A stretch of DNA of 64,000 nt from Gammaproteobacteria bacterium (GTDB lineage Bacteria > Pseudomonadota > Gammaproteobacteria > HK1). Under the pieces are notes generated by a model. It ran no database searches. It had not been told where the DNA came from and worked only from the letters and a program-made list of their open reading frames with translations. A program made the translations under genes and the position numbers. This document shows, piece after piece, positions 9,141 through 17,820 of this stretch (position 1 is the first letter of the stretch; every line of letters starts with the position of its first letter). The stretch covers positions 62,001-126,000 of the forward strand of contig JAJFJU010000010.1 in the NCBI GenBank assembly GCA_021773645.1, written 5' to 3'.

Positions 9141-9919
9141 ATATCTCAAGCAGAAATCATCTACAGCCATCCCGACATACCAAGGTTCTGAGCATACCGT
9201 TACAAAGATATAGTTTGCCGCACATCGGGACCGTTCTGGTACTCGTACTGCTTGCCACCTGGGCGGGAACCACCAGTGCGGCGGAAGAAAAAATGTTCAG
9301 CCTGTTCAAGGTGGATCAATTGGAATACCGGGCGGTGGATGGAAACGATGTGGTCACCTGGGATGCCGGAGGCTGGGTGGGTTCGGACTACCACAAGCTC
9401 GCCTTCAAGACCGAGGGCGAGAAGGTGCGCAATGGCCATCTCGAACAGGCGGAGTTTCAGCTCTTGTATAGCCGTCTGGTGTCGAAATTCTGGGACCTGC
9501 AGCTCGGGGTGCGCTACGACTTTCAGCCACATCCACAGCGCGCCTATGGCGTGATCGGCTTTCAGGGGCTGGCTCCACAATGGTTTGAAGTGGACAGCTC
9601 GCTGTTTGTCAGTGAGGAGGGCGATATCTCCGTACGATTTGATGCGGAATACGACATCCTGTTGACCCAGAAGCTGATCTTGCAACCTTCAGCCGAAGTG
9701 AATGTTGCAGCTCAGAAAGTAGCGGAACTGGGTATTGGGTCCGGTATCAATGACTTGGAACTGGGCCTGCGGCTGCGTTACGAGGTGGCGCGTGAATTTT
9801 CTCCCTACATTGGTATCAACTGGGAGCGAAAGATTGGCAGCACGGCAAACCTGGCCCGGGATGAAGGCGAGGATATCAATGTCTTTTCCGTGCTGGGCGG
9901 GTTCAGCTTCTGGTTTTAG
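9137..9919 (+). CDS. copB: Outer-membrane copper resistance protein CopB
   Basis: CopB/PcoB-family outer-membrane beta-barrel of 260 residues. The start is the ATG at 9137, whose ATGA overlaps the copA stop, indicating translational coupling; upstream in-frame starts lie inside copA. A long N-terminal leader of about 50 residues contains the membrane core (IGTVLVLVLLATWAG) and ends near TSA. The mature domain shows the family pattern DQLEYR, WDAGGWVGSDYHKLAFKTEGE, LGVRYD and GINWERKIG, and it ends in Phe (FSFWF), the usual outer-membrane sorting signal. The Met/His-rich N-terminal segment found in many CopB proteins is absent, so the barrel is kept without its metal-binding repeats. Confidence 0.9.
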   Translation: MNISSRNHLQPSRHTKVLSIPLQRYSLPHIGTVLVLVLLATWAGTTSAAEEKMFSLFKVDQLEYRAVDGNDVVTWDAGGWVGSDYHKLAFKTEGEKVRNGHLEQAEFQLLYSRLVSKFWDLQLGVRYDFQPHPQRAYGVIGFQGLAPQWFEVDSSLFVSEEGDISVRFDAEYDILLTQKLILQPSAEVNVAAQKVAELGIGSGINDLELGLRLRYEVAREFSPYIGINWERKIGSTANLARDEGEDINVFSVLGGFSFWF

Positions 9920-10009
9920 GGTTCCTCTGTTCTATTCTGCATGTGGAGGGATGACGAAGAGAACAGAGGTTTTGCACCTGGTTAGGTTGATATAAATAAG
10001 GGAAAGCGT

Positions 10010-10441
10010 GTGGAAATTAGCAAGCAAGGCAAGATTTTCGGTTTCATCGTGATGGTGTCAGCAATCGTGGGCGGTGTGATGTTGCGCCCCGGCAGGTTCC
10101 CGGGAGATCTGAAAACGGCATCGATTACCGTGCCTGAATTTTCACCTCGGGCGGTAGCTGGCAAGCGTTCATTTGAGAAGTATTGTGTCCAGTGCCACGG
10201 TGAAAATGCTACGGGTACGGAGCAGGGACCGCCGCTGTTACATGACATTTATAATCCGGGCCATCATGCCGATCCGTCCTTTCGGATGGCAGCAAAACGT
10301 GGCGTGCGTCAGCATCATTGGCGTTTTGGCAATATGGCACCCGTACCCGAGGTGTCAGAGCGTCAGGTGGACTTAATCATTCGCTATGTGCGGGAGTTGC
10401 AAGAGGCAAATGGTATTACCTACAAGCCACATCGTATGTAG
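10010..10441 (+). CDS. Membrane-anchored monohaem cytochrome c
   Basis: A 143-residue protein with an uncleaved N-terminal anchor (about residues 8-25), one haem c motif CVQCH at 59-63 and a likely axial Met109 in GNMAPVP. Several His residues (78, 85, 86, 102, 103) flank the haem region. It starts with GTG at 10010 after GGGAAA. It follows copB by 90 bp on the same strand, and cytochromes of this kind recur in copper-resistance loci, perhaps accepting electrons from the cupredoxin or oxidase; this is inference. Haem attachment would need the Ccm system, part of which lies 5 kb further on. Confidence 0.82.
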   Translation: MEISKQGKIFGFIVMVSAIVGGVMLRPGRFPGDLKTASITVPEFSPRAVAGKRSFEKYCVQCHGENATGTEQGPPLLHDIYNPGHHADPSFRMAAKRGVRQHHWRFGNMAPVPEVSERQVDLIIRYVRELQEANGITYKPHRM

Positions 10442-10474
10442 GGCGTGCCGGCCAGCTAATTTGGAGGAGTTTTG

Positions 10475-11092
10475 ATGACACAACGTGAACAGCACTGGGA
10501 AAAGGTGTATCAAAGCAGGGACCATCGGGAAGTCGGGTGGTATCAGGAATCTCCCGAGATCTCGCTCAGATTACTGGACCAGATCGGGGTTTTGACAGAG
10601 CAATCAGTCATTGAGGTTGGATGCGGTGCCTCGGCGTTGGTGGACCAGCTGATCGAGCGGGGCTTTAGCAAAATCACTCTCGTTGATGTTTCGCAAAAGG
10701 CCTTGTCCATCGTCCGGGAGCGGTTGGGAGCGCGGGGCGATGTACCTGATTACCGGGTGGACGACATCACCCGGCTTGCTCTCGGACAGTCATTTGATGT
10801 CTGGCACGACCGCGCCGTTTTCCATTTTTTGATTGATGCCAAAGACCGGAAAAAATACGTGGCCGTGCTTAAGGAACATCTGGCTCCGAAGGGTCATTCC
10901 ATCATCGGCACCTTCTCCCTGCACGGGCCAGAGTCCTGCAGTGGACTGCCGGTAGAACGCTACGACGAGGAGAAAATACAGAGTGTGCTGGGCGATGAGT
11001 TGGTGGTGCTCGACTCACTCACCGATATGCATGCGACCCCTGGTGGCGGGAAGCAGGAGTACAATTATTTCATCATTGGCTGGCGTTCGTAG
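10475..11092 (+). CDS. Class I SAM-dependent methyltransferase
   Basis: A 205-residue soluble methyltransferase. SAM motif I is VIEVGCGASALVDQL near residues 45-59, and an acidic residue ends the next strand (ITLVDVSQ). The DVWHDRAVFHFL segment forms the substrate-side loop seen in small-molecule methyltransferases related to TehB and thiopurine methyltransferase. The start is ATG 10475, preceded by GGAGGAG. It lies 33 bp after the cytochrome gene and is probably co-transcribed with the copper block. Methyltransferases of this type often sit in metal-resistance clusters, but the acceptor here is unknown. Confidence 0.85.
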   Translation: MTQREQHWEKVYQSRDHREVGWYQESPEISLRLLDQIGVLTEQSVIEVGCGASALVDQLIERGFSKITLVDVSQKALSIVRERLGARGDVPDYRVDDITRLALGQSFDVWHDRAVFHFLIDAKDRKKYVAVLKEHLAPKGHSIIGTFSLHGPESCSGLPVERYDEEKIQSVLGDELVVLDSLTDMHATPGGGKQEYNYFIIGWRS

Positions 11093-11233
11093 GGGGACGG
11101 CTCCCGCACTTCGCTGTGCTCCGCGACATAAGGCCATCCTTGGCCAAAACCGTGTCCACTATAAATCCTGCTATATTCTTGATGCAGTCCGGTTAAGGGT
11201 ATTTAATAATTAACAAATACTAAGGAGAGACTT

Positions 11234-11338
11234 ATGGCTAAAGGTCGAGATGCAAAAAAAGCAGTTAAAAAGAAATCTGAAAAAACGTTGAAAGAAAAGC
11301 GTAGTGAAAAAAGGGAAAAGAAAGCCAATAAAAGATAA
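11234..11338 (+). CDS. 34-residue highly basic, highly charged protein
   Basis: A very short reading frame of 34 codons plus stop with a strong ribosome site AAGGAGA at 11222-11228, six bases before ATG 11234. The product begins MAKGRDAKKAVKKKSEK and is almost entirely Lys, Arg, Glu, Ala and Ser, with no hydrophobic core. It resembles small lysine-rich hypothetical proteins of other gammaproteobacteria that I recall with the same opening pattern (MA-K/R-G-K/R-D/N-A/S-KK). Such proteins may bind nucleic acid or ribosomes, but no function is established. The strong ribosome site, clean stop and AT-rich leader argue that it is a real gene. Confidence 0.6.
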   Translation: MAKGRDAKKAVKKKSEKTLKEKRSEKREKKANKR

Positions 11339-11687
11339 ATATGGTTTCTGAATAAAACATTTGGAATGTAATCGTTGAGGTGAAAAACATAGCAATTTCC
11401 ACCAGAGCGACGCTAAAATCGGCGTGTCTGAGGCAGATGTTATGCAAGCGTGCTGGGTTGGCGTTAAAAGTTGGTGCTTTGTCTGGAGAAATGTTTTGGC
11501 CAACACACCGATACGCATCGCGAGCTCGGATGAGGAGCTCGCAAGACTCAGTGGCGTATTACTTCAGCTGAGGCCTACTTTTACGGAAAATCTACTCATC
11601 TGCGGATCTCAGAAATTGGAGTTGTAGGGCACATCTTGTGTGCCCTACAACGGGCTCGTATTTGCGTTATGGGTGATGTGAAAGAGC
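11339..11687. other. Intergenic region between convergent genes
   Basis: About 350 bp between the small basic protein gene and rhlE. The only clear structure is the perfect hairpin at 11622-11650. Two short overlapping open frames on the + strand (63 and 67 codons) lack a ribosome site and family resemblance, and I do not accept them as genes. Confidence 0.5.
11622..11650. terminator. Perfect 12-bp hairpin between convergent genes
   Basis: TTGTAGGGCACA and its exact complement TGTGCCCTACAA flank a five-base loop (TCTTG). The hairpin lies between the converging small-protein gene and rhlE, 38 bp past the rhlE stop. The long stem suits a bidirectional transcription stop, but there is no strong T-tract on either side. 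The arm belongs to the GTAGGGC-type palindromic repeats seen elsewhere in the window. Confidence 0.55.
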
Positions 11688-12986
11688 TTAGCGGGTACCG
11701 GTTGATCTCCAGTTGTTACCGCCGTTGTTTCCCTTGTTTGCGCCTGCCCTAGGCCGTTTGTGTCCACCGGATGGGCGGCCACGCTGTTGGCGGCGACCAC
11801 CACCTGAAGGCCGGTTACGGCCGTTCTGGATTGGCTCGGGCTTAATATCGGGATCCGGCTCAAAATCCTCAATAACTTCTTTCGGAATATCGCGCTTGAG
11901 CAGGCGCTCAATGTCTTTCAGTAGTTTGAGTTCATCTACACAGACTAGCGAGATAGCCTGTCCTTCCAGCCCTGCTCGACCAGTACGGCCGATGCGGTGC
12001 ACGTAGTCTTCCGAGACGTTGGGTAGTTCGTAATTCACCACGTGGGGTAATTGCACGATATCCAACCCGCGTGCGGCGATATCGGTGGCCACCAGTACGC
12101 GGATCTCACCCTTTTTAAAGCCGGCCAACGCACGAGTGCGTGCACCCTGACTTTTGTTTCCGTGGATCGGGGCAGCACTTAAGCCGTCCTTTTCCAGGTG
12201 TTTGGCCAGGCGGTTAGCGCCGTGTTTGGTGCGGGTAAATACCAGCACCTGTTTCCAGTTTTTTGAGCCGATTAAATAGGACAATAGGGCGGGTTTTCGC
12301 TTCTTGTCTACCGGATGCACCAACTGCTCGACAGATTCCGCTGCTACATTGCGCCGGGCGACCTCGACCATCGCTGGATTATTCAACATGGTGCTGGTCA
12401 GGCGTTTTATTTCATTGGAATAGGTGGCCGAAAACATCAGGTTCTGACGTTCTTCGGGCAGGTGTGCCAACACCTTACGGATATCGTGGATGAAACCCAT
12501 ATCCAGCATACGGTCCGCTTCGTCCAGCACCAGGATTTCCACATGGGAAAGATTCAGGGTCTTCTGGCCAAGATGGTCGAGGAGACGGCCGGGGGTGGCT
12601 ACCAGGATATCCACACCCTTACGAAGTTGGGCAATTTGTGGATTGATTTTGACGCCGCCGAAGATCACCGTTGAATTCAACGGTAGATGTTTGCCATAGG
12701 TCTTGACGCTTTGTTCAACCTGGGCGGCCAGCTCGCGGGTGGGGGTCAGGACCAGTGCGCGCACCGGGCGTTGGCCTTTGCCCTGGGCGTGCTGACTGAG
12801 TATTTGCAGCAGCGGCAGGGTAAATCCGGCGGTCTTGCCAGTGCCGGTCTGGGCGCCGGCAAGAATGTCTCTGCCTTCAAGAATGACGGGAATAGCTTGT
12901 TGTTGTACCGGGGTTGCTTCGGTATAGCCCTGGTCTGCGATCGCGCGCAGCAATTCGGCCGACAGGCCGAGGTTTTCAAATGACAT
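11688..12986 (-). CDS. rhlE: DEAD-box ATP-dependent RNA helicase RhlE
   Basis: A 432-residue DEAD-box helicase. The Q-motif region begins at [14 protein letters not shown]. Motif I is AQTGTGKT, Ia is PTRELA, II is DEAD ([13 protein letters not shown]), III is SAT, and the C-terminal RecA domain shows [11 protein letters not shown] and [10 protein letters not shown]. The tail after about residue 385 is rich in Arg, Gly and Asn ([14 protein letters not shown]), as expected for an RNA-binding extension. RhlE-group proteins remodel RNA during ribosome assembly and in the cold. It is monocistronic, with a 396 bp upstream gap. A good match for RhlE rather than SrmB or DbpA, judged from the N-terminal motif and the VGRTGRAG-type ending. 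Confidence 0.93.
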   Translation of the reverse strand: MSFENLGLSAELLRAIADQGYTEATPVQQQAIPVILEGRDILAGAQTGTGKTAGFTLPLLQILSQHAQGKGQRPVRALVLTPTRELAAQVEQSVKTYGKHLPLNSTVIFGGVKINPQIAQLRKGVDILVATPGRLLDHLGQKTLNLSHVEILVLDEADRMLDMGFIHDIRKVLAHLPEERQNLMFSATYSNEIKRLTSTMLNNPAMVEVARRNVAAESVEQLVHPVDKKRKPALLSYLIGSKNWKQVLVFTRTKHGANRLAKHLEKDGLSAAPIHGNKSQGARTRALAGFKKGEIRVLVATDIAARGLDIVQLPHVVNYELPNVSEDYVHRIGRTGRAGLEGQAISLVCVDELKLLKDIERLLKRDIPKEVIEDFEPDPDIKPEPIQNGRNRPSGGGRRQQRGRPSGGHKRPRAGANKGNNGGNNWRSTGTR

Positions 12987-13382
12987 GGAAAATAATGCTC
13001 CGGGATCTACCTACCCGATGCATGGCATGCGGGGACGGTCTTAAGGGGATCCGGTAAAGGGAATGTATAACGACGACGGAAGCCGTCTTCAGAGAGACGC
13101 AAACCGATAAGCGTCCTAAGCCGACGAAGTATAACAGATAAGCGAGGCCTTCGGTGAAGGGGGTTGAGGCCTGGCGTAAAGCGGAATATTTCCCGGGTGC
13201 CACGTTGTTTTATCTGGGCTACCTACTGGGGATTCACTGCCATCCGTTCCCGACGTCTGGCAGCATACCCCTCTCGCCGCCATCTGTTCCCGACATCTGG
13301 CGGCATACCCCCCATCCCTGGGGGTATCCCTTAGCCTTGAGGGTTCATCGCCATTCGTTCCAGACGGCTGACGCTATACCCC
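12987..13382. other. Intergenic region with direct repeats
   Basis: This 396 bp gap contains the rhlE leader (AT-poor, no obvious strong promoter) and, in its right half, the imperfect direct repeats described separately. A 90-codon open frame on the + strand at 13154-13423 runs through the repeats; it is proline-rich, repetitive and has no ribosome site, so I regard it as spurious. Confidence 0.5.
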
Positions 13383-13400
13383 TCATCCCTGAGGGTACCC
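13241..13400. repeat. Three imperfect direct repeats with internal hairpins
   Basis: Three units begin at 13241, 13281 and 13352 with CATCCGTTCCCGACGTCTGG or a close variant, followed by GCATACCCC. The first two are spaced exactly 40 bp apart. Units two and three end in short hairpins of the form TACCCC-N-GGGGTA, the last (TACCCCTCA / TGAGGGTA) running into the end of the HPP gene at 13383, where it may act as its terminator. Spacing and sequence are too irregular for a CRISPR array. Confidence 0.55.
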
Positions 13401-14114
13401 GCGGTTTTTCAGGCGGCGTTTGACGGCGTGTTGTTCTGCAAGTTTATAAATCAGGCGTAACTCGTCGTCGGGCACGTCTATGGGGGTGTCGAGGGTCTGT
13501 AGGGCATGCTCGATATCCTCAGGCTGTATACCCGTGGGGTCGTCACGTCGGGGGTAATGGCGGGCATGCAGTGCCGCCGGGTAACGTCGCCATGCGAAGG
13601 GGTAGTTGAAGATGAAGGCGATGGTTAGCAGCAGCAGGACGTTAACGCCTATGGGCATGATGACGTAGCCGTAGCCCAGGGCCTGAATATCAGCACTACC
13701 CATCACCGCTATCAACGCCGTGGCGCCTCCCGGGGGATGGATGCAGTGGGCCGCATGCATGGCGCCGATGGCTAGCGAAACGGTAAGTGCTATCACCAGG
13801 GTTGGTCCGCCTGGTGCGTATTTTGCGCAGCTCACGCCCACCAGGGCCGAAATGAGGTGGCCACCAAGGACCCCCCAGGGTTGTGAGAGCTGGCCGTGGG
13901 GGACGGCAAAAAGCAGTACCGCGGAGGCTCCGATGGACCCCACAATCATGAAGGCTGCTGGTAGGCCGACGATGTGCAGGCTAATCCAGGCGGTGATGAA
14001 AATCCCTACGAAGGCACCTGCCGTGGCGATGAGCTTTTCGGTATGGCTGACGGTAGTGGCATCAAAGCCAAGCCAGTGGAGGATGTCATCGAATAAAGTT
14101 CTCACTTGGGTCAT
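13383..14114 (-). CDS. HPP-family integral membrane protein
   Basis: A 243-residue inner-membrane protein with four to five helices in the first two thirds and a soluble charged tail (about residues 175-243). The family signature is CIHPPGGATALIAVMG near residue 125, plus the GxSxGASAVLLFA-like first motif (GSIGASAVLLFAVP). A plant plastid HPP protein has been reported as a nitrite transporter; the bacterial members are uncharacterised. It begins two bases after the ccmI stop and so is almost certainly the last gene of the ccm operon, an unusual partner for cytochrome c maturation. Confidence 0.85.
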   Translation of the reverse strand: MTQVRTLFDDILHWLGFDATTVSHTEKLIATAGAFVGIFITAWISLHIVGLPAAFMIVGSIGASAVLLFAVPHGQLSQPWGVLGGHLISALVGVSCAKYAPGGPTLVIALTVSLAIGAMHAAHCIHPPGGATALIAVMGSADIQALGYGYVIMPIGVNVLLLLTIAFIFNYPFAWRRYPAALHARHYPRRDDPTGIQPEDIEHALQTLDTPIDVPDDELRLIYKLAEQHAVKRRLKNRGYPQG

Positions 14115-14116
14115 GG

Positions 14117-15361
14117 CTAAGGAAGTCGCTTATTGATGGTGATGGCTACTTCATTCTGATCTGCGGTTTGAAGGCGGGCACTGGTCCCGAGCAAATCACC
14201 ACTACCGGGCCGGGCATCGCCGGATTTGGATACCCGCGCATTGATGATGACTTCGGGGAACAGCGACAGGCGGAACTCTGGACTCATGGCCATTGCATCA
14301 TTCAGCTCGGCGGTGAGAGGTAGATCGCGCACCTGCTTGCGGACGATGGCGAGCGGTATGCGTGGACCTTCGGCCGCACGGGCATAGATGAAAACGGTGT
14401 CCGTGGGAGTTGTCTGCGCCTTTAATTCCGGTGCTATCTCAACGCGTACCTTTATATGAATGTCGCTGGTACCAGGCGATGAAGGCGGGATAGAAGGGGC
14501 GGGTGCCATTTCTCCCCGCGCCCGTGCCAACAAACGGCTGACTATTTCTACCTCTTGAGGCTCAAGCCCTCCTTGAGTCTGCAATTTTTCCCAATAGCTT
14601 ATGGCGTTCGCATTGTCGCCCGTTTGCAGAGCGCCGAAGCCCGCCAGCCACAAGGCACGTTTGTGCAGCGGAGCCACGCTCAATGCCCGGTGGATCAACT
14701 CCAGCGCTTGGCCTTGCAGCCGGTCGCCCGCCAGTCGGCCAAGAATCTCAGCGTGATCGATCATGGCATCAGCATTGCCTGGCTGCAGGACCAGTGCCTG
14801 GGCATAGGCTTTTGATGCCTCTTCAAGGCGTTCGAGATGGGCGTAGGTGCGCCCGAGTAGGCGCCAGCCTTTTGCATCTTCGGGGTTAGTCTCTAGCCGT
14901 GACTGCAGGCTGGCCAGCATGCTTTCGACCGAGGGTAACTGCTGTGCATTGCCGGTGTTTTCGCCAGCCAAAATCTGGGTGCCTTCTATTGAAGGAGAGA
15001 GCGCCTGTGGAGTGCCGAGAGTCAGATAGAGGCCAAGGGCCGCCGCCGGCACTGCGACGGCAAGCAATACCGCGGTTAGTGGATGGGTAGATCCATCAGT
15101 GATTTGGGTCGCCTGTTCCACGGGTACATCAGTGATCATCGCCCGCTCCAGATCCGCCCGGGTAGCCTGATAGTCGTCGTTATCCAGCTCGCCCTCATTG
15201 AAGGCGAGTTCCAGTTCCTTTAGACGGCTACGGTAAATGTTGATATTGAGTTGCTGGCGATCGACCGCAGGGGCTCGCTTAGACTGTGTTCTTAATAGGG
15301 GGGGCAGCAGCAAGGCCAGTGCCATGACCACCATCAGGGCTGCACTCAGCCATAGGCCCAT
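14117..15361 (-). CDS. ccmI: Cytochrome c maturation protein CcmI (TPR)
   Basis: CcmI/CycH of about 414 residues. Two N-terminal membrane helices bracket a cytoplasmic loop with the family pattern (QLNINIYRSRLKELELAFNEGELD...YQATRADLERAM). A periplasmic TPR domain follows at about residues 130-260 (GWRLLGRTYAHLERLEEASKAYAQAL), then a C-terminal beta-rich domain. CcmI presents unfolded apocytochrome c to the CcmF/CcmH haem ligation complex. I chose ATG 15361, which touches the ccmH stop as TGATG; GTG at 15364 is one codon longer. It is translationally coupled to ccmH. Confidence 0.9.
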   Translation of the reverse strand: MGLWLSAALMVVMALALLLPPLLRTQSKRAPAVDRQQLNINIYRSRLKELELAFNEGELDNDDYQATRADLERAMITDVPVEQATQITDGSTHPLTAVLLAVAVPAAALGLYLTLGTPQALSPSIEGTQILAGENTGNAQQLPSVESMLASLQSRLETNPEDAKGWRLLGRTYAHLERLEEASKAYAQALVLQPGNADAMIDHAEILGRLAGDRLQGQALELIHRALSVAPLHKRALWLAGFGALQTGDNANAISYWEKLQTQGGLEPQEVEIVSRLLARARGEMAPAPSIPPSSPGTSDIHIKVRVEIAPELKAQTTPTDTVFIYARAAEGPRIPLAIVRKQVRDLPLTAELNDAMAMSPEFRLSLFPEVIINARVSKSGDARPGSGDLLGTSARLQTADQNEVAITINKRLP

Positions 15362-15870
15362 CACGATTGTTCTCCGTCGCTATCATTACCGTGGAGTAGT
15401 TGCTCCATACGCGCGTGCTCGGCCTGTGAAAGCTCCGGAGACTTTGCCTCACTGCGGCGACGCGAGAGCATGCGCAACAGTAGCCAGAGACCGACGATGG
15501 CGAATAGAAAGGGGCCGCCCCAGAGTAGCCAAGTGGTGGTCTTTAGCGGCGGGTTGTAGAGCACGAAGTCGCCATAACGCGAGACCATGAAATCCTTTAC
15601 CTCGGCTTCGCTGGCACCAGCGTGCACCATCTTGTAGGTTTCACGGCGTAGATCAGCGGCCAGTTCGGCGTTGGAATCGGCAATATTCTGGTTTTGACAG
15701 ACCAGGCAACGCAGCTCCTGGATAAGGTTTTTGTAGCGGGCTTCCTGTACGGGATTATTAAAGTTTCGTGGCTCGAAGCTCTCGGCTAGCGTGGTTGTGC
15801 CGTACAAAAAATTACTGGCAAGCAGCATCGATACTAACCAGCGGAGCAGACCTGAGGAGTTCGCATTCAT
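15361..15870 (-). CDS. ccmH: Cytochrome c maturation protein CcmH
   Basis: A 169-residue CcmH/CcmL-type thiol oxidoreductase with a signal anchor at the N-terminus, the redox motif LRCLVCQNQ (Cys55 and Cys58) in the periplasmic three-helix domain, a membrane helix around residues 105-125 (WLLWGGPFLFAIVGLWLLL) and a short cytoplasmic tail. It keeps apocytochrome cysteines reduced for haem attachment. The start overlaps the ccmF stop by 4 bp. The CcmG thioredoxin that normally sits between ccmF and ccmH, and that passes electrons to CcmH, is not encoded here. Confidence 0.92.
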   Translation of the reverse strand: MNANSSGLLRWLVSMLLASNFLYGTTTLAESFEPRNFNNPVQEARYKNLIQELRCLVCQNQNIADSNAELAADLRRETYKMVHAGASEAEVKDFMVSRYGDFVLYNPPLKTTTWLLWGGPFLFAIVGLWLLLRMLSRRRSEAKSPELSQAEHARMEQLLHGNDSDGEQS

Positions 15871-17804
15871 GCTGTTTTAGCCCGCAGTCGATAGCGTCGA
15901 TCCGAGGCCGCTAGCAGGCCGCCCAGGGCCATCAACAGTGGCCCCAGCCAGATCCAGCGGATAAAGGGTTTGAAATAAAGCCGCAGGGTCCAGGCCCCGT
16001 CGTCTAGGGATTCCCCCAGCGCGACATAGAGATCGCGTAAAAAGCCGGCATCGATGGCGGCCTCGGTCATGGGTTGGCCCTGGGCCAGATAGACACGTTT
16101 TTCCGGCTGTAAACGGGCGACTTCTCGATCTTCGCGGTACACCCGGATATCCCCACGCTCGGCACGGTAATTGGGGCCTTGCACACGTTCCGTACCTAGA
16201 AACTCAAAGCGATAACCGGCTAGCGTTTCAGTGCCTTGGGAGGCTAGGCGTACATCCCGCTCTATGCTGAAGGCGCTGGTGACCGTTACTCCGATGATGA
16301 ACACAGCCATGCCCACATGGGCGAGGCTCATGCCTACAAAACTGCGTGGCAGGCTGAGCAATGCTTGTAACTTATTCGTTTTGCCACTGATCCGGCTGAT
16401 CAGGCCCTGCACTGTGCCTCCTACGACCCAAATCGCCAGCGTCAGGCTAAGCAGCACCATCAATCCGGCGGGCCACAATGCCACCACTAGGCCGATAGCC
16501 GCGGCCACACTCACCAGTAGCGCAAAACGCAGTTTGGGGGCCAGACGTTGCGGGCGATCACTCTTCCAACGGGTTAAGGGGCCAAGACCGATGATCAGGA
16601 TCAATGGCAGCATGAGTGGCACGAAGACGCGCTCAAAATAGGGTGGTCCCACGGAGATTTTCCCCAGCCCCAAGGCATCGGTAATTAAGGGATAGAGGGT
16701 GCCGAGCAGAATGGTAGCGCTGGCGGCTACCAGCAGTACGTTATTCACCAGCAGCAGGGTTTCTCGCGAGAAACCCTCAAAGTTGCCACCACCGCTGATG
16801 GCGTGGGCACGCCAGGCGAAGAGCAGTAACGCACCGGCAATAACGATGGTAAGGAAGGCCAGGATAAAGATGCCACGGGCCGGATCGGTGGCAAAGGCGT
16901 GTACCGAAACCAGCACTCCGGAACGCACCAGAAAGGTACCGAGCAGGCTGAGTGCAAAGCCGAAAATGGAAAGCAATACGGTCCAGGCCTTGAAGGCCTG
17001 ACGTTGCTCAGTCACCGCCAGTGAGTGAATCAGTGCAGTGGCGATGAGCCAGGGCATGAAGGATGCGTTTTCCACCGGGTCCCAGAACCACCAGCCACCC
17101 CATCCCAGCTCGTAATAGGCCCACCAGCTGCCGAGGGTGATGCCGAGGGTGAGAAAGACCCAAGCCACGGTGGTCCAGGGTCGAGTCCAGCGGGTCCAGG
17201 CAGCGTCCAGCTTGCCGTCCAGCAGGGCGGCGATGGCGAAGGCAAAGGGCACTGCCAGACCGACGTAGCCCATGTAGAGCAGGGGTGGATGGATGATTAG
17301 CCCGGGGTCTTGCAGCAACGGGTTGAGGTCACGGCCTTCAGCGGCAGCGGGTAGCAGGCGGCTAAAGGGATTGGATGTGGTGAGTAGAAAGAGCAGAAAG
17401 CCGCTGCTGGCAAAGCCCATCACCGCCAGTACCCGGGCACGGAAGATCTCTGGCAGGCCCTTGCTAAAGAAAGTTACTGCGGCGGTCCAGCCGGCGAGGG
17501 TCAGCCCCCACAACAACAGCGAGCCTTCATGGGCTCCCCAGACTGCGGAGATGCGGTACATCAGCGGTAATTTAGAGTTGGAGTTGCTCGCCACGTAGGT
17601 GACCGAAAAATCCTTGGCAATGAAGGCCCAGGTGAGGCAGGCAAAGGCGACGATCAGAAACAGGAATTGCCCCCGTGCCGCGGGAACCGCCAGCGCCACC
17701 CAGCGTGGCCAGCTGCGCCAAGCACCAACGAGCGGCAGGATGACCTGTACGATGGCAAGGCACAGCGCCAGGATCAGGGCGAAGTGCCCAAGTTCAGGAA
17801 TCAT
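15867..17804 (-). CDS. ccmF: Cytochrome c haem lyase subunit CcmF
   Basis: A 645-residue polytopic inner-membrane protein, normal length for CcmF. The haem-handling WWD motif is intact (GWGGWWFWDPVENASFMPWL), as is the N-terminal pattern PELGHFALILALCLAIVQ. A large periplasmic loop lies near the C-terminus before the final helix. With CcmH and CcmI it attaches haem to CxxCH motifs. The gene follows tldD by 16 bp and overlaps ccmH. No ccmA-ccmE genes are in the window, so haem export and the chaperone CcmE must be encoded elsewhere. Confidence 0.95.
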   Translation of the reverse strand: MIPELGHFALILALCLAIVQVILPLVGAWRSWPRWVALAVPAARGQFLFLIVAFACLTWAFIAKDFSVTYVASNSNSKLPLMYRISAVWGAHEGSLLLWGLTLAGWTAAVTFFSKGLPEIFRARVLAVMGFASSGFLLFLLTTSNPFSRLLPAAAEGRDLNPLLQDPGLIIHPPLLYMGYVGLAVPFAFAIAALLDGKLDAAWTRWTRPWTTVAWVFLTLGITLGSWWAYYELGWGGWWFWDPVENASFMPWLIATALIHSLAVTEQRQAFKAWTVLLSIFGFALSLLGTFLVRSGVLVSVHAFATDPARGIFILAFLTIVIAGALLLFAWRAHAISGGGNFEGFSRETLLLVNNVLLVAASATILLGTLYPLITDALGLGKISVGPPYFERVFVPLMLPLILIIGLGPLTRWKSDRPQRLAPKLRFALLVSVAAAIGLVVALWPAGLMVLLSLTLAIWVVGGTVQGLISRISGKTNKLQALLSLPRSFVGMSLAHVGMAVFIIGVTVTSAFSIERDVRLASQGTETLAGYRFEFLGTERVQGPNYRAERGDIRVYREDREVARLQPEKRVYLAQGQPMTEAAIDAGFLRDLYVALGESLDDGAWTLRLYFKPFIRWIWLGPLLMALGGLLAASDRRYRLRAKTA

Positions 17805-17820
17805 CTACTCGGTTACCTAA

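Noticed and set aside
11380-11627. Two overlapping short frames in the gap before rhlE
   Set aside because: No ribosome site, no family resemblance and no stop-codon or composition support.
13241-13400. Possible CRISPR array
   Set aside because: Only three imperfect units with unequal spacing, no cas genes and units that differ at many positions.
13154-13423. A 90-codon open frame through the direct repeats
   Set aside because: It is proline-rich and repetitive because the DNA is repetitive, has no ribosome site and overlaps the end of the HPP gene.
15867-15870. A ccmG gene hidden between ccmF and ccmH
   Set aside because: The two genes overlap by 4 bp and neither contains a thioredoxin CxxC domain other than the CcmH motif.
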